Below are positions 25,901 to 39,406 of a DNA stretch of 64,000 nucleotides, piece by piece (positions within the stretch are counted from its first letter, which is position 1; every line of letters begins with the position of its first letter). Source of the stretch: Cyanoderma ruficeps (lineage: Eukaryota > Chordata > Aves > Passeriformes > Timaliidae). The translations under genes and the position numbers were made by a program. The notes under the pieces were generated by a model. The model searched no databases, had not been told where the DNA came from, and saw only the letters and a program-made list of their open reading frames with translations. The stretch spans positions 18,201,003-18,265,002 of the forward strand of contig VZDJ01007753.1 of assembly GCA_008694505.1 (NCBI GenBank), written 5' to 3'.

Positions 25901-28900
25901 TTGATGAGCCTGCTGCTCCAAACCTGTGTGCTTCCTCACCTCCTGGAAGGGTGTTAACCACAACACAAATATAATGCATGATACTTTAGTTATCAACACT
26001 ATGGAAAATGTGATGGAAAAGGAATTTTAGCTTCCTTGGTAGGAAGCTATACATCTAGATGTGATCTTTTTAACTTTAATTTTTTAGGTAGCTTGAAATT
26101 GAACCTTTCACTCCTCTTCATTCCGCCATATCTCCACTGACCCCTTGAGCTTCTTCCTCTTCCCACAGACATGGCTTTTGTCGTGTAGAGTGTTTTTTGT
26201 TCTGAGACATCTCCTGTGCCTGCTTTCCTCAATGGACACTGATGTGACATGCAGAGCTGAGCTGTCAGAGCTCGGGGGTGTTTTTTTCTCCACCCTGTGA
26301 TGAGCTGTGACACTCCAGCATCCCAGCTCCACAGGCCACTTCTCTATGCTTTTGTTAATGTTTCACTGTGAATGCAGCAAGCGTGCGAGGGAAAAATGCA
26401 GTGGCTAGAGGTGTGCCCAGTTCAAGGGGCATTTTTGAAAGTACATTATTTTTCAGTTTTACTTGAAGAATCCATGAGGTAGCATTGAAGATTATTCCTG
26501 CTCCCTTTCTTCATAATTTTTCTCCTTGTGGATTTTCCCCGGTTTCTCTACATTGTCCCGGCCATTATTTTCTTCCCTCTGCTTCTCTTCTGTCTGGCTC
26601 AGGGGAGAGTTTTGTGGGTGGATCATGGGCTCTTTGGGGCAAATTTACATCCCTTGCTGATGCAAATGAGGAAACACATTATTGGAGTTGGTAGTAGTGA
26701 GCACCATAAATGAAATGATCCCTGCAGGCTTATTTCCATGAAGTAAAATAAGGCTGAATATGAGAAAAAAAGAAGTGTGTGTGCAGTTTCTTTGTTGGAT
26801 CTTGTTTAACCATTGCAATGAAGGAAGTTTCACTTGTGCTCCATCCTGGAGCCAGCTGCTAGGTTGGGCAGTGTGAAGGCAAGATCTGGGTGTCCATCCA
26901 GGCTGTGGAGCAGGGAAAGCCAGGAGCCTGGGAGCAGCTGTCTGGATGTTACTGAGAAAGAGCAGGTCAGAGAGCTCCCCAAGGATGAGATGGGACAGCC
27001 TGGTGCAGGGAGGGCATCCAGCCCATTTGCTAGCTGATACATAGGCACTGACCTTTGGATGGGACTGAATCCTGTAGGCTGATCCTATTAAGATTTACAG
27101 CAAAAGCCCCCCTGAGGCCTTTGCCCTTCAATGTATTGAAGCTGAGGTCTGTTCCATCTCGTACTGCCTTTGCAATAGCCTCTCTGACTTTAACCCTTTG
27201 GTAGCCTGGTGCTGTTTAACCCTGATGACTTGACATGTTGGAGGTTTTCACAGGGGGCAAGTGGTGCCCCACTCTGGTGCCTGGAGATGTAGGATCCATC
27301 TGTCCTGGCAGGGGGTCTTCAGTCAACACTGGCACAAGTCCTTCCTGGGAGGAGGCCAAGCATGCCCTGTGTCTGTAGGATGCTAACAGGACTGGGGTGG
27401 AGAGGATATGAGGTTGTGTTAGGGACACCGTCTGAGGGGACCTAATATGCAGGGGAGGTTTGATTTTAGAAATCCTGCTGAGCACTTACACTAAACGGGT
27501 GTTTGCATGGTTTCAGCCAGTCATCAGTTTTGCCTGGGAGTATTTGTCCCTTTGCCAGACAATCCTCAGAGTATTTTTTCAGAGTGGCTGTGTGGACTGG
27601 CACTATTTCCTCTTGCTGCAGTGGAACTTACATTGCAGGGGGCAGTGTTTCCAGTGGGAAACATCAGGGTCTCACAGGGAGGCATGTGGTTATGGAAGAA
27701 GCAAGGTTTCTGGCTAGAAACATCCATCCAGCTCGTTGGTCCCCAGTGATCCCTGCTGTGCATCAAGGCCAGGAAAGCAGTGTGCTGCAGACAAGTTGCT
27801 CTCCCCTTGAGTTGCAGCTTCTAAATTTCAATTTCTTTTGACTGTGGGCAAGGTCAGAAAGTGTGAATGGTGCCCTGATCAGTGGGAGCTGTGGAAAGAA
27901 GCAGCCCTGTACAGGGAGCAGGGCAGTGCAGGGGGAGACTTTGCTTTTGTCACATAGCTTGGGCAGAACAGGAGAGAGAGGAGGGGGAAGCCAGGCTGTG
28001 CTGTCAGATGGGAAAGCAACATTCACATTGGAGCACCCTCAGCAGGCTGCTGGAAAGAGCAGGCAGGAAAGAGGGCCTTTCCTTGCTTCAAAATCCATAA
28101 TTTTTACCTGTATTCCAACTATGTTCCCCACTCAGAAGTCTCAGGAAAGGACATGTTTGAAGAAACCATGCATCTCAACTGGGTTCCTGATGGGGTAGTA
28201 TTGAACAGGATCAAATACTGCCAAGTGTCAGTTGTCATCTAGCAGATGCCCTGGCTGGGAAGCCAACTGGAAATCCTCAGAGAGATTATCCTGATCTCCT
28301 CACAAACACTGAAGCATGGAATAGAATAACTTACTTTAAATATTAATGGTAATTTAACATTAATTTTGACTTTGTTACTGGTGGGAGGTACTGCTGTGAC
28401 ACTCCTAATAAAACAAAATCTTCTTAGTGTTACAAAACTGTGATGGGAAGGACACAACACAGCTTTGCTGTGCTCTTCTGCAAACTCGTGGAAAATCTGC
28501 TGTTCAGTTGACTATTCATCCACTTTGGTGATTCTTTGAGTAGCATAGAAAAACTTTTGAAAAAAACTATACCCACCACTTTCTTCTAGTGGTGGCTTTT
28601 TAATTTTTTTTCACTTTAGGAAAAAAAGGTGTAATCATTCCAGAGCTAATAGTTTAATTTGTTGATACAGCATCTCAGGGGGTTTTCTGCAGGTTTTTGT
28701 TTCCAGAGTAGGTAAAACCACTTGTTGGCAGACAGGCTCTCCATAAACAGCAGTTTGCACAGTAGCACAGATAACAGGAGACAGAAATGGATGCTGAGAT
28801 GCCTAAAGATCTTCTGAGACCTGAACACTGAGTTTTGTACTGCTGTAATTATGTTGAAAATATTGCTGAATTTGGAAAAGTAGTCTGTAAATTAGATTTG

Positions 28901-31374
28901 TTGCTGCAGACCACTGCCAATGATGGGACTTGTGCTGTGTCTGCAGAAGTTCAAGCTAACTTTAGCATTCCTTTCAGTGCACCTTGGGCTGAGCTTGGAC
29001 TCGATAAACTTTGAGACTTTTTGGTGGATGTTCGTTGATAAAGCAGGATTGCGGTGCTGTGGCCAGATCTTGGGAAGGGCCAGGCCTTTTCCTCTGCACT
29101 AATAAACACAGTGCAAGACTCATTACTAGTTTTGCTGGGACACTGCAGAGCTGGTTGACCAAACTCATCAGAGATTCTCCCAGCAACGGCGGGGGATCTG
29201 CTGAGGTTGGGGCATGCAGTTAAAAGAAATCATTACCCTTTTTGGCTCCATAAGAAAAATTTCCTGAAATGTAAAAGTACCACTCTCCCCAACCCGTCGC
29301 CTCTACATCCTAACTGTGCTGGAAATTCATCCAGGTATATATTATGTCAAAGTACTGTGCACCCTTGGCTTTAGAACATCACCTCTCTCTGTCTTGTAGC
29401 AGTTGAGAGTTTCTTCAAAGCAGTTGGCAGCAAGCAGAATTGATAGAGCCATATCAGCATCCGTGACTGGGCAGTTCGTGCATCTCTCCTGGATGCAGTA
29501 ATATCTGTTTGCCACCGTGCATGTATTGTGTGATCCTTTTTGTCCCAATTCCATGAATTTTGCAGATTTGCTGATAGAGATGGTTGAAATACAACCAAAT
29601 TCATACTCGTTCGGATGTTTCCTGAGCAGCACTGAAATCTCAGGGTATTATCTTTATGTCCTGGCTATGTGGAGAAAACAAATTTGGAGATACAGCCCTT
29701 GGCTCCCCTGAGCCTTGTGTGAATGTGTATATGCATGTATTTAGGAATCTTTCTGTATGCTGTTTGTGCTGTTTGTCTCACAGCTGTTTATCTGCTGTTT
29801 ACTTCAGCTGATAAGGTTTTCCAGACCTGCTGTTTACAACCTGCATTATAGACAAAAGGTGATGGGGATCAGACCCTACCCTTGGTCTTGTGAGGTGTGA
29901 GGGCAGAACTGAGCACAACACTATCCACAGAGTACTGAGGCTGAACTGCCTTTCAAAGTAAGATGCTTCAGATTGTTCTAGTGAAAGTAATGAAAAGTCA
30001 AAGAAAATTAGAAGGTGATTCCAGGGGTTTCTTTTCCATGCTCAACCAAACCAGGCCTTTGGCTTTTAAGCCTGGGGCTGTATGACCTCTTCTCCCTCAA
30101 CCCAGCTATCATGCTTTTGGGGTGGTTGCTGATGACCCTGTTTTGCTTTGGCAGGGATGAATCATGCCTGTGCATATGTCATGCTGCAAGAAACAGCAAA
30201 GGAGGGAATGAAGGAAGAGAGGACAGGTCTCTCTACTGTAGGGCACTTCCCCACTTGGATTGTCCTGTCCCTTTCTGCTGGCATCCTATCTAGATGCACC
30301 TTTCTCCTGATAAAATAAAGCTTAAAAAAAATCCAAAACAAAACCAAAACCCCTGGTACATGTCTCCTTCATTTGGGCCCAATGTCTGGGGTAGAAGTAA
30401 CAAGGTGCAGTGCCTTTTCAAGGGAAGTCATGTGCCTGCCGCTGTTCATGAGCTACAAGGGTTAAGGAGATTAGCTGTTTCAGTGAATTAGCAAGGGGCT
30501 GTGAGATCTGTTCATCTCTGTGTGGCTAGCTGTCTTGCAAGTGGATGTGTTGAGCATCTAAAAATAATTCAATTATTTGTGCAAAATATCTGTCAGGCTT
30601 GTTTCCCTCAGGCAGGCGCTCGCTTCCAGAGCAGTGCTCTTGCAGAGCAAGGTCCCACCCAAAGAGAGATGGGAGCAGATCCCTGCCGTGGCTGTGGAGT
30701 CTCAAACTGCTCGTTCCCCTCTCCTCCTCCCCACAAACCAGACTCTGCCCCCGATGCTGAGTCAAGCGGTGGCCTTCCCCCTTCCCCCTCTGCCCCTCAG
30801 CCACCCCCTTCTGTTCCTCAGTGCTGATGGCTGGGCAGGGTCACTGCCAACAGACTCCCAGGGCTGGTGCCTCCCTTGCACTGGTGTGACCGTGGGGGAG
30901 CATGTGTGGGAGCTCTCCTGGGGACAGGGCAGACAGGCTGGAGAGACCAGGCTGGGTCTCCCTTCTTCTCCTCTGCCTTCTGGGGATGCTTCTCTGTAGG
31001 AATAATTCTGTGCCAAGACTCTCAGTATTAGTCTTCTCCAATGTGAGTGCAATAAAATTCATTGGCCTTGGGTGGTGTGAAATGAACTTCAGGCATCCTG
31101 AAGCCTTGGCTGTAGATTCTCCACCTGTCTCAATATATGAAAAATAATAAAAATTTTATAGATTCCTGAGGCATCTCTTAGGCAGAGCAGAACATTTCAG
31201 CTTTCAGTTCCAGTGTTACTCACACCCACATGTAGCTGGTTGAGTTTAGAGGTCCCTGTGGTGGTATCTGATCAAGGTTAGAGCTGTGGGGTAGCACGCA
31301 GGGTGGGGAGCAGTAGCTAGGGAATGTGGTCGGAAGGCAGTGGGATCTAGGATTCTGTCTTGATTTTTACACTG
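22977..31374. other. Intronic sequence without confident features
   Basis: No repeat family is confidently recognisable over 8 kb. It includes a G-rich stretch at 23368-23386 and one minus-strand, coding-like segment at about 29394-29624 (see findings). Other open frames overlap one another on both strands and look like chance. Confidence 0.45.
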
Positions 31375-31510
31375 AGCTCCTGAGTGCACTGGCAAGTCTC
31401 TTAGTTCACTGTGTCTCATTTTTGCTGTTTGTAAATGGGAACACGTTTCACCTCACAGAGCTGCTGTGAAGCATAATTAAGATTTGCAAAGTGCTTTGGT
31501 GCTGTATAAA
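31375..31510 (+). repeat. MIR-type SINE fragment (amniote type)
   Basis: Segments in MIR order on the plus strand: GGCAAGTCTCTTAGTTCACT, TTTGCTGTTTGTAAATGGGA, CTCACAGAGCTGCTGTGAAG, and the end segment AAGTGCTTTGGTGCTGTATA typical of the amniote subfamily. This is the best preserved of the MIR copies in the window. Confidence 0.7.
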
Positions 31511-33068
31511 TGCCAGTCACTTTAATTAATAAAATGAAATGGCTGCGCACTCTTGGCTTCTTTGTTTACCTAGGTGTGAGCAAGTTAGTGCAATGATGTG
31601 CAATACAGCTGATACCCCACACAGTTCTGTTTTATAAAATGTCCTTTTTTCTTGAAGGCACCTTGGGATACCTTACTGACCTGTTAGACTCACCCACTCC
31701 CAGACTGGGCATTACCTTTGGAAATAAGGGATGAATAACATCAAGCCTAAGTTGCAAGGACTCCCTCACCACTGCAGGTGGTCATCTGGCAGGGCATGTG
31801 GGAGAATGCAGCAGAAAGCACGTGTGTCTGTATGTGCTTTAGTGTCCTGCTTTCTGGTGCCCAGAAGGCAGAACAAGCTGCCTGCGTGTGCCTGGAACCA
31901 GAGGGCTCGGTGGTATGTGGTGTCAGTGGTAAACAGCAGCTGCACAGGTTGAGCACAACCTGGTGATGGAAAAGCTGGGATGTGCAGGAGGAGAGGTCTG
32001 TGATGATGAGACAGGGATGGTGAGTGGATCAGGGTCTGAACGGCACTGGCAGGGTACGTGCAGCCAAGCACAGCTGTGATAGACACACACCTGCAGCGAA
32101 ACTCAGGCAGGGACTGTGGGCAAGAGCTTCAGCTCCCCTCTGAAGGGAGAGCATGAAGGTCTCAGGTGAAGCTCTGGGGGAGACCTGGTTTGGGCAGTCT
32201 GCTGAGGCTGCTTCTGGTTTGCTCCTTCACAGCAGGTCTCATCGGCTGGAGCTTGGGGAAGTGGGAAGTGGGGCAGCTCACTCCAGGTACTATGCTGGAG
32301 ATGCAAGAAGAACCAAAGCAGCCCACAGAAACATCTTTTCTTTCCTTTCTTTAGTTTTCCCTGACCATGTTCAAGGAAGGATTTTGCTAGCTGTGTCATC
32401 AGAATCTTTATAGAAAAGGCTTATTTTACATTCATGACAGCCAAAAACATCCATGAGGAAGAAGCTAACAAGAAGTTTGTTAAGAGGTCTTTTTCTCAGA
32501 CTTCCAGGTGCCAAATGCTCCAAAGAGTGTTCTCAGGTCTGCCCCTCAGTACCTGGCCCTGATCTCCAGCAGTTGCTTTGTCCAGTGCCACAGAAGCGCT
32601 GGTTGCTTCACTGCAGTGAATGCCCAGTGTTGTCACATGCTGGTCCAGTAAGAGCAATCCAGAGACCAACAGCCCTACATTTCTGGCTACTCTAGATACA
32701 GATCTGAGCATCCTTGTTCTAAAATCAGGAGTCAAAATGTGAGATCTGTAGTCTCTTTAAGACTCCAGTAGATTTGGCTCTGCACTTGGAAGATGCATTG
32801 TGGTGATCTCTATGAGATCAATACTCTTTGTTGTTCAAAGAAGAGTCTGAAATACATGACTGTAGGAGAGAAGAAAAACCTGCACAAGCACTGTCTGTTC
32901 CTGGGCAGGCATCCCAGATAAAAGTTGGTGGAACGAGCCCTCTGTGAGACTTTTATTGGAGTTAATAGCTTGATTTTGCTCAAACTCTTTTCTGCTGTAG
33001 ATTCTGAGGACACAGCTTCCTCTTTCTTGTTTGTTTGTGGAAATTGAGTGGTGTTCCTCTTGTAATGT
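31511..33068. other. Intronic sequence without recognisable features
   Basis: Nothing recognisable apart from overlapping chance open frames at 31731-32735. Confidence 0.5.
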
Positions 33069-33582
33069 TGTCATGTTTAAATCCTGGCCAGCAACTAAGC
33101 ATCACCCAGCTATTGTCTTTATCTCCCCTCAGTGAGACTAGGGGGAGAATCAGAAGGGCAAAGTGAGAAAACTGATGGGTTGAGATAAAGACAGTTTAAC
33201 AGGAAAAGCAAAATCTGTGAGTGCAAACAAAACAGAACAATTAATTCACCACTTCCCATGAGCAGGCAGGTGTTTGGCCATCCCCAGGAGAGCAGGGCTC
33301 AATCATACATAAGGGTTAGTTGGGAAGACAAACACCATCACTGTGATTGTACCCCCTTCCTTCCTTCTTCCCCCAGTTTTACATGCTGAGCATGGTGCTG
33401 TATGCTGTGGGACATGCCTGTGGTCACTTGGGCTCAGCGGTGTCCCCTCACAACCTTTTGTGCCCCTCCCACTGGCAGATAGAATGACACAAGACATAGA
33501 AAAGGCCTGGTTTTGGCACAAACCCAAAACAGCCCCATCCTAGCTACCGTGAAGAAAGTGAACTCTATCCCCAAACCAGCAA
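33069..33582 (-). mobile_element. Near-complete avian endogenous retrovirus LTR, solo
   Basis: The 514-base block starts TGTCATG and ends ACCAGCA. In reverse it follows the same LTR family as the fragment at 22.8 kb. In LTR sense, the expected TATA box near 33380 and the polyadenylation signal near 33195 are both degenerate (TGTAAAA and GTTAAA). About 60 bases are missing near 33510 relative to the 22.8 kb copy. No internal viral genes flank it, so it is a solo LTR. No clear target-site duplication is visible. Confidence 0.75.
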
Positions 33583-34348
33583 AGAAGTACAGTTCTCTTT
33601 CTGCCTCTCAGACCTGTCCCTCTCCTCCACAGGCAGAAGGGTGGGGCAGCAGCAAAGCTCCATCTGTGTGGTGGTACTGCACTGTTGTCTCTCAACCCTT
33701 CCATCTGAGTCTAACTGCAGCATGGATGGGTCTCAACCATAAAGACCTCAGACTCCTTAAGATTTCTCTCCTGCTGTTGATTCTGTTCATAAGATTTAGG
33801 CCAAATGGATGGTTTTCTGAATATGCAGGTTCCCTGCTACACTGTCCAAGGCCAGGTCAGTGGAGACCACTTGGTTTAATGGATCCATGGTCATTCTGCC
33901 TCCTCTTTCCTCTTTCCTCCTCGCTTTCGTCTCCTGAGTAGCAAGAAGCATGAAAGAAGATGCTCTGCTTAATGTTCATTTCCCCACCCCAGGACGGTTG
34001 CCATCCTTCACCCATCAGTAGGTGATGCTGCTGCCAAAGGCACTGCAGTCTGGCACAGCAGCACATCCTCTCCTGGAGGAAACAGTGTGGGCAGGCAGGA
34101 GATCCCGTGTCTCCTGGTGAGGATGATGTTTAAGCATGTAGGTATCAGTGTTGGTACACTCTGTTCGCATGCATTGCTGTGTGTATCTCCACACCTATCA
34201 TTTGTACTGTAGAGAAGCACTACCTCTTATCTGAAAGTCTGCACCACAGGGACGAGTGTAGGCGTATGTGTAGATGACTGCTTTTTATGAGCTGCCAAAG
34301 GTTTGTACATGCAACCTGCTGAGCCACTTGTAGCTGAAAACCAAATGC

Positions 34349-34393
<45 letters not shown>

Positions 34394-34885
34394 CCACCCT
34401 GACCCTCTGGGTCAGAGTTTTCTTGATGATTTCTGAACAGTCACCTCTAGTGATAGAGCTAACCTTTGGCTTCTGATTATTGCACCATGATTCAGGCTTC
34501 TAAGTAGAAATCCGTATCATCTTTCTGCCCTTGCAGACTATGAGTAACTTAGAGCACAGGCAGCAGTGAAGGATCAGGGTGCTTATGGGCTCTCATATTG
34601 CTTCTTACCCATGTCTGTCTGACCCTGCTGTTATGTCACAGCTTAATATGTTGTCCAGAATGTAATGGGTTAGCTTAGTAGCAAGTACTGGAGAGAGTCA
34701 CAAGCTCAAATTAAACTTCATGCCGCTGACAGATTTCATTTCAGGAGTGAATTTACAGCAGGGAGTGGATATGCAGAGTGAAATTCTAAGACCAAGTTGA
34801 ATTTCAAAAATATAATTGTGATCTTTAAAGATTGATGGGAATATTTTAATATTTTTATGTTTTACATAGCCATTTCTAGTAATAG
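33583..34885. other. Intronic sequence holding a CT microsatellite
   Basis: Apart from the (CT)n run listed separately I see no repeat, RNA gene or exon. Confidence 0.5.
34353..34390 (+). repeat. (CT)19 dinucleotide microsatellite
   Basis: An uninterrupted run of CT units spans about 38 bases. It is perfect, so it is likely to vary in length among individuals. Confidence 0.95.
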
Positions 34886-35254
34886 TGATCATAGAATTCT
34901 AGAATGGTTTGAGTTGGAAAAGTTTTTAAGTATCATTCCTGATGCTCAAAGTCCCATCCAGTGTAGCCGTGAACGTTTCCAGGGATGGGACATCCACTAC
35001 GTCTCTGGGCAAACTGTTCCAGTGTCTTGCCACCATTACACCAGAATTTCTTGCTAACATCTTATCTAAATCTTTTCTCTTTTAGTTTAAAAACGTTCCC
35101 CATTGTGCTGTTGCTGTCTACCTGTGTAAAAAGTCACTCCTTCTCTTTTTTCAAAGCCTCATCTAAGTACTGCAAGGCAACAATAAGGTCTCCCCAGAGC
35201 TGCCTCTTCTCCAGACTGAGCAACCCCAGATTTCTCAGCCTGTCATAATATGCT
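34886..35254 (-). mobile_element. CR1 retrotransposon, 3' end fragment (reverse)
   Basis: ATCATAGAATTCTAGAATGG is the reversed CR1 tail, followed in correct order by CAGGGATGGGACATCCACTA, CTCTGGGCAAACTGTTCCAG, AGGTCTCCCCAGAGCTGCCT, and CTCCAGACTGAGCAACCCCA. About 370 bases survive. The + strand open frame over it is an antisense artefact. Confidence 0.85.
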
Positions 35255-38200
35255 GTTGTTTAAATTTAAAAGGGTGATTAACAGTTAGATCTAGCACAGA
35301 TAGCCCTTTAAGAGGTTATTGCTTTTTGCAAATCTGAATGCTAATACTAGATTAACCTTGTAGCTTGAAGACCAAGGAAAAAATCATGTTATTTCTTTAA
35401 AAATATATGTAAGCTAGCCATCTACTTGATGTCTCTACTGTGGTTTGCACCAGATTGTAACCCCATTTTAATTAAACCACTACAATTTCTTACATTGTCA
35501 AAATCAGTAAGAATAAGTGCAAACTATTTGGAATTAGTAAGTGGAATTCTGTTGTGAATATTTCCTTAAATCAGTACTACAAGGCTGTCAGCAATTCCTA
35601 CGCAAGATACAAAGGAGTGTGCTTTCCTGGTGATACCTGATATCTCTGTTGGTGAGAAGGGGAGTGGCCAGTAAAGGACTCTGTCTGGGTGCCAGCCCAG
35701 AGGAGGGATGAAACTATAGAAGTTCAGTGGGAGGAGTTAACTCTTTTTAGAGACATCCAGACCTCAGAGGGGGTGTCCTGAGAGTCAGGCAAAAACCCAG
35801 ACCACCTTTGTCATTGATGGTTCAGAGTTCAGCCCCTCTTATCCCAGAAATATCCTCATTAGAGGACCAGTGATGCACAGCGACTGAGCTGTGATGGAAA
35901 TGCAGTGAGGGCCTCATTATTGCGGGGCAGTCTGGTACCATACAAAGCAAACACAGAAGCTTTGGGTTTGGTCCTTACTGGTTAGTGCTGCTCGGTCTGA
36001 AAAGAGCCACTGACTTTGGCTGAAGTCAGAGCAGCATAAAGGTGTGGGACGTGCTCTTGGCTGCAGAACAAAGACATTGAACCCAAAGGTGATCTCAAAG
36101 GATTTGATTAAAAGCACAGGCAGAATTGGAGTGTTTAAGTGAGTTCAGGTCTCTTCACAGAAGCTGAGGCTAGAACTTCAAGAGGCCTGGCATTGCCAGG
36201 ATGATGCTGAACACGATCCACACACTGTGAAAACAGCATTAGTCTACTTAGCCTTTTCACTGTCCAGGCATGGAAATGCAAAGAGCAGTGAAAAGTTAAA
36301 AAGCTAGAGAAACTGCTTTGAAATCTCAGGAGTGGGCTTCAGGTCAGATGCTAGCAACAAAAATTCAGAGACTATTTTTTTACTAGCTATAATAACATTT
36401 TACTCACAAGAGCATTGGCTGAGAAACTCGAAACACACCATTCATTCACTGATTGTTTTGACTTCTCAGAAATACATCATGACCATCCCACCATCAGCTG
36501 GAATGCCCTGTGGGCCCTGAGAACAGGAGGGAGGTGGCTTCTCTCTCTGGAAAGTAGAGCACGCAGCAAGGCTCCTGCAGGCTGCTTGTGGTCAGGACCA
36601 ACTTTCTACATATACCCTGGCCCAGACAGAGCATTTTTGATGGGTGTGTTGGCTGCACTGGAGGACCTGCCTTCTTTTAAGACATTTTTTTTGGTCACAA
36701 ACTGGGGTGTCCCATCTTAGTTTCAAAGCTGTGAGCAAGCCATGGGAACGGGAACATTTCCACGATCGGGGAGTTGCGGGGCTGCTGACTCACTGTGCAT
36801 GCCAGCGGCACTGCTCTGCCATCCCCAGCATGGAGGGGGAGGGAGATGGAGGCGCTGCAAAGATTGGTTGAGAGATAAGGTCACCTATTGCCTCAGGTCA
36901 CCAAAGCAAAGTAGCTGGGATTTTCACGACGTTGTTTGCCCACATCGAGAGGAAAGAAACAAAATTCTCTATGTGTTACCCACAAATAGATTCCCTTTGT
37001 AACAGTCCTAACTTCATTCAGATGCCTGATTTAAAACTACTTGTATCATGAAGGAGATTCAACAATTGATTAGTGTTTAGGTGGCCTGTTCTGGTGTGCC
37101 AGATGAGATCAGCCCACTGCCAGTTGTGTTTAGGCATGTGAGGTGTTTTGCACGGCATTTGCAAATGTTGTCAGGTTTGTTAGGTGTAGGTGTCCTCTTC
37201 TCCTTTAATCCCATACTCGGGATCAATAATTGTGATGTTTGTGGTTGAATTCAAGGGAGGCTCCAGCTGTACCTGCCGAGGTGCTGTGTGGTTTGCTCTG
37301 CCAGGGGCAGCCCATGCCAGGCAGTGGAGTCACTTCTCACTGGAGCAAGGGACCTTGCCAGACATTGCCCCCTCCCTCTCTAAATGTGGGGCACCTTCCT
37401 GTGGCCAACAGCAGCAGGTACCCTGAAAAATGAAAACTACTGAACCCCAAAAAGGCAAAACCCTGTGCTGTATTCCAGAGCCTGCGGGGAGGAGGGGAGT
37501 GTTAATAAAGCACACGTGACAAGTGTTAGTCACGTTGCTTAGTGAAGGGCTGGCAGGCACTTGCAGACCCTGAATAGATGAAGACTGCTATGAGGATTTT
37601 CTGGCCTCAAAGTTAAAGAAACATGAGAGACCTTGTTTCTACAAGATTTCAGGTCAGATTTTTCTATCAGAGATGCATCTATTCAAGATAACCCTGTAAG
37701 GGCACTCTTCAGAGTGAGCTGAAAATGAAGTGGGTTTGGGAATTCCTGTTCTTTTGCTTTTGAAAATCATCTACTAGGGTGGCAACTGGGGATTTCCTTT
37801 AGTTGATCCTCTTGACATTTTTAGCTTCCCCATCATCTTCCTTTCCTCTTCCAGATTCTCAGTTCTTGACCCCATTTTTTCCCTGAGGTAAACACTATGC
37901 CATGGCTAATTATCCAAAAGGGAAACAGTGAAAATCATAGGTGGGGTGTAAGCTGAAAATCTCAGAGCAGTGGGCCCAGCTGGCTGGTTAGGGCATCCTG
38001 CCCAACATGACACACTGCTTGCTTGCTTTCTTTACAGACCCTTTGATGAACAAGTTGCAGTGTTCCTGAGATGGTTTGTAGTCCTCTCCTTGGCATTTTT
38101 GTGGCTCCCTCTACCCATTTCAAATCTGCCATCAAAAGGAGCCTCAGGACAGCCCGGTGCAGAAAGGCAGGCTAAGGTTCTCTTTTAGCCCAGCTGGTCA

Positions 38201-39018
38201 AAAATAGTCTTGGGAAAGTCTGTGAATCTTGGACAGGAGTAGAAAGAGCATGGCAGGTCCCTGTTTAAAAAGCAACAGATACTTTATTATTGCAACAGCA
38301 GCGGGTCTGGTGACCATGTAGGGACACTCTGCAGGCCACTGGTGCCCCACAGACCATGGTCTAAGCACTACTGGCTACCACATGGGTTTTTAATAAGTTT
38401 GCTTCTGTGTTCTTCCAGTCACTGAAACATTTAACATCCTTTTACCACTTTGCATTGGCTGTTCTAGTTCAAGATCCCAGGAGTGCAAGGTTTGACTTTC
38501 CCCTTAACAATTTTCAGCCCTCATAATGATCGGGGTGAATTTTCCTTTCAGAACAGAGGGATAGGCAGTCATTTCCCTTAATCTGCTTGTGGAAGTCCAG
38601 CCAGTGGTTTAATCTGTCTCAGAACAAGGGTCACCAATCCTCTTTCCTCTGTGGACATGTCACTGAATCAGGGGAGCAGAGAGGAAATTGTTCCCTGTGT
38701 TAATCCAGTGGGATAGCAAGCATTTTCAGGACAGAAGGAGGTAGGTACCAGTGTGTTAATTAAAACATGCAAGCCAGTGCAGCGGAACAGCAGAGACATT
38801 GTTGCTACTATGAGCTTACCAGCCCTTGCACAGGTGTCCCAGACAGAACATCAGCTTGAGCATACTCTGCCTGTGATAGTTTTCTCACAATATTCCCAGC
38901 ACATGGTAGCGTATTTGGGCCACTTCTGGTTTGCTGTGCTCTTTGAAGAATGTTTGTTCCATTGGAGGGAGGAATCTCACACTGATCATTTCACATTTTG
39001 TCATCCTGCTTATTCAGT
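35255..39018. other. Intronic sequence without recognisable features
   Basis: No repeat family recognised. The first part (35260-35570) is AT-rich. Open frames at 36400-37000 and 37190-37560 are short and overlapping. Confidence 0.5.
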
Positions 39019-39406
39019 TTTCACAGAGTCACAGAGTGGCTGAGGCTGGAAGGGACCTCCAGAGGTCATCTGTCCCATCCCCCCTGCTCAAGCAGGGCCA
39101 TCTAGAGCTAGTTACACAGGAACTTATCCAGGTGTATTTTGACTGTCTGCAAGGATGTAAACTACACAACCTTCCAGTCACTCTTGTAGAAAAGTGTTTC
39201 CTGATGTTTACAAGGAATCTTCTCTGTTTTGGTTTGTGCTCATCACTTCAGATACACTTACTGGGTGTCACTGACAAGAACCTGGCTTCGTCCTCTTTGC
39301 AACTGCACTCTCGGTATTTATAACCATTGATAAGAGCCTTTTCTTCTCTAGGCTGAACTGTCCTGGCTCACTTAGCTTTTCCACATAGGAGGGATGCTCC
39401 AGCCCC
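39019..39406 (-). mobile_element. CR1 retrotransposon, 3' end fragment (reverse)
   Basis: In order on the plus strand: AGAGTCACAGAGTGGCTGAG, GCTGGAAGGGACCTCCAGAG, CCCCCCTGCTCAAGCAGGGC, a long middle part, then CTTCTCTAGGCTGAACTGTC and AGGAGGGATGCTCCAGCCCC. This is the reversed CR1 3' end of a subfamily different from the copy at 34.9 kb. It has no intact ORF. Confidence 0.85.
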
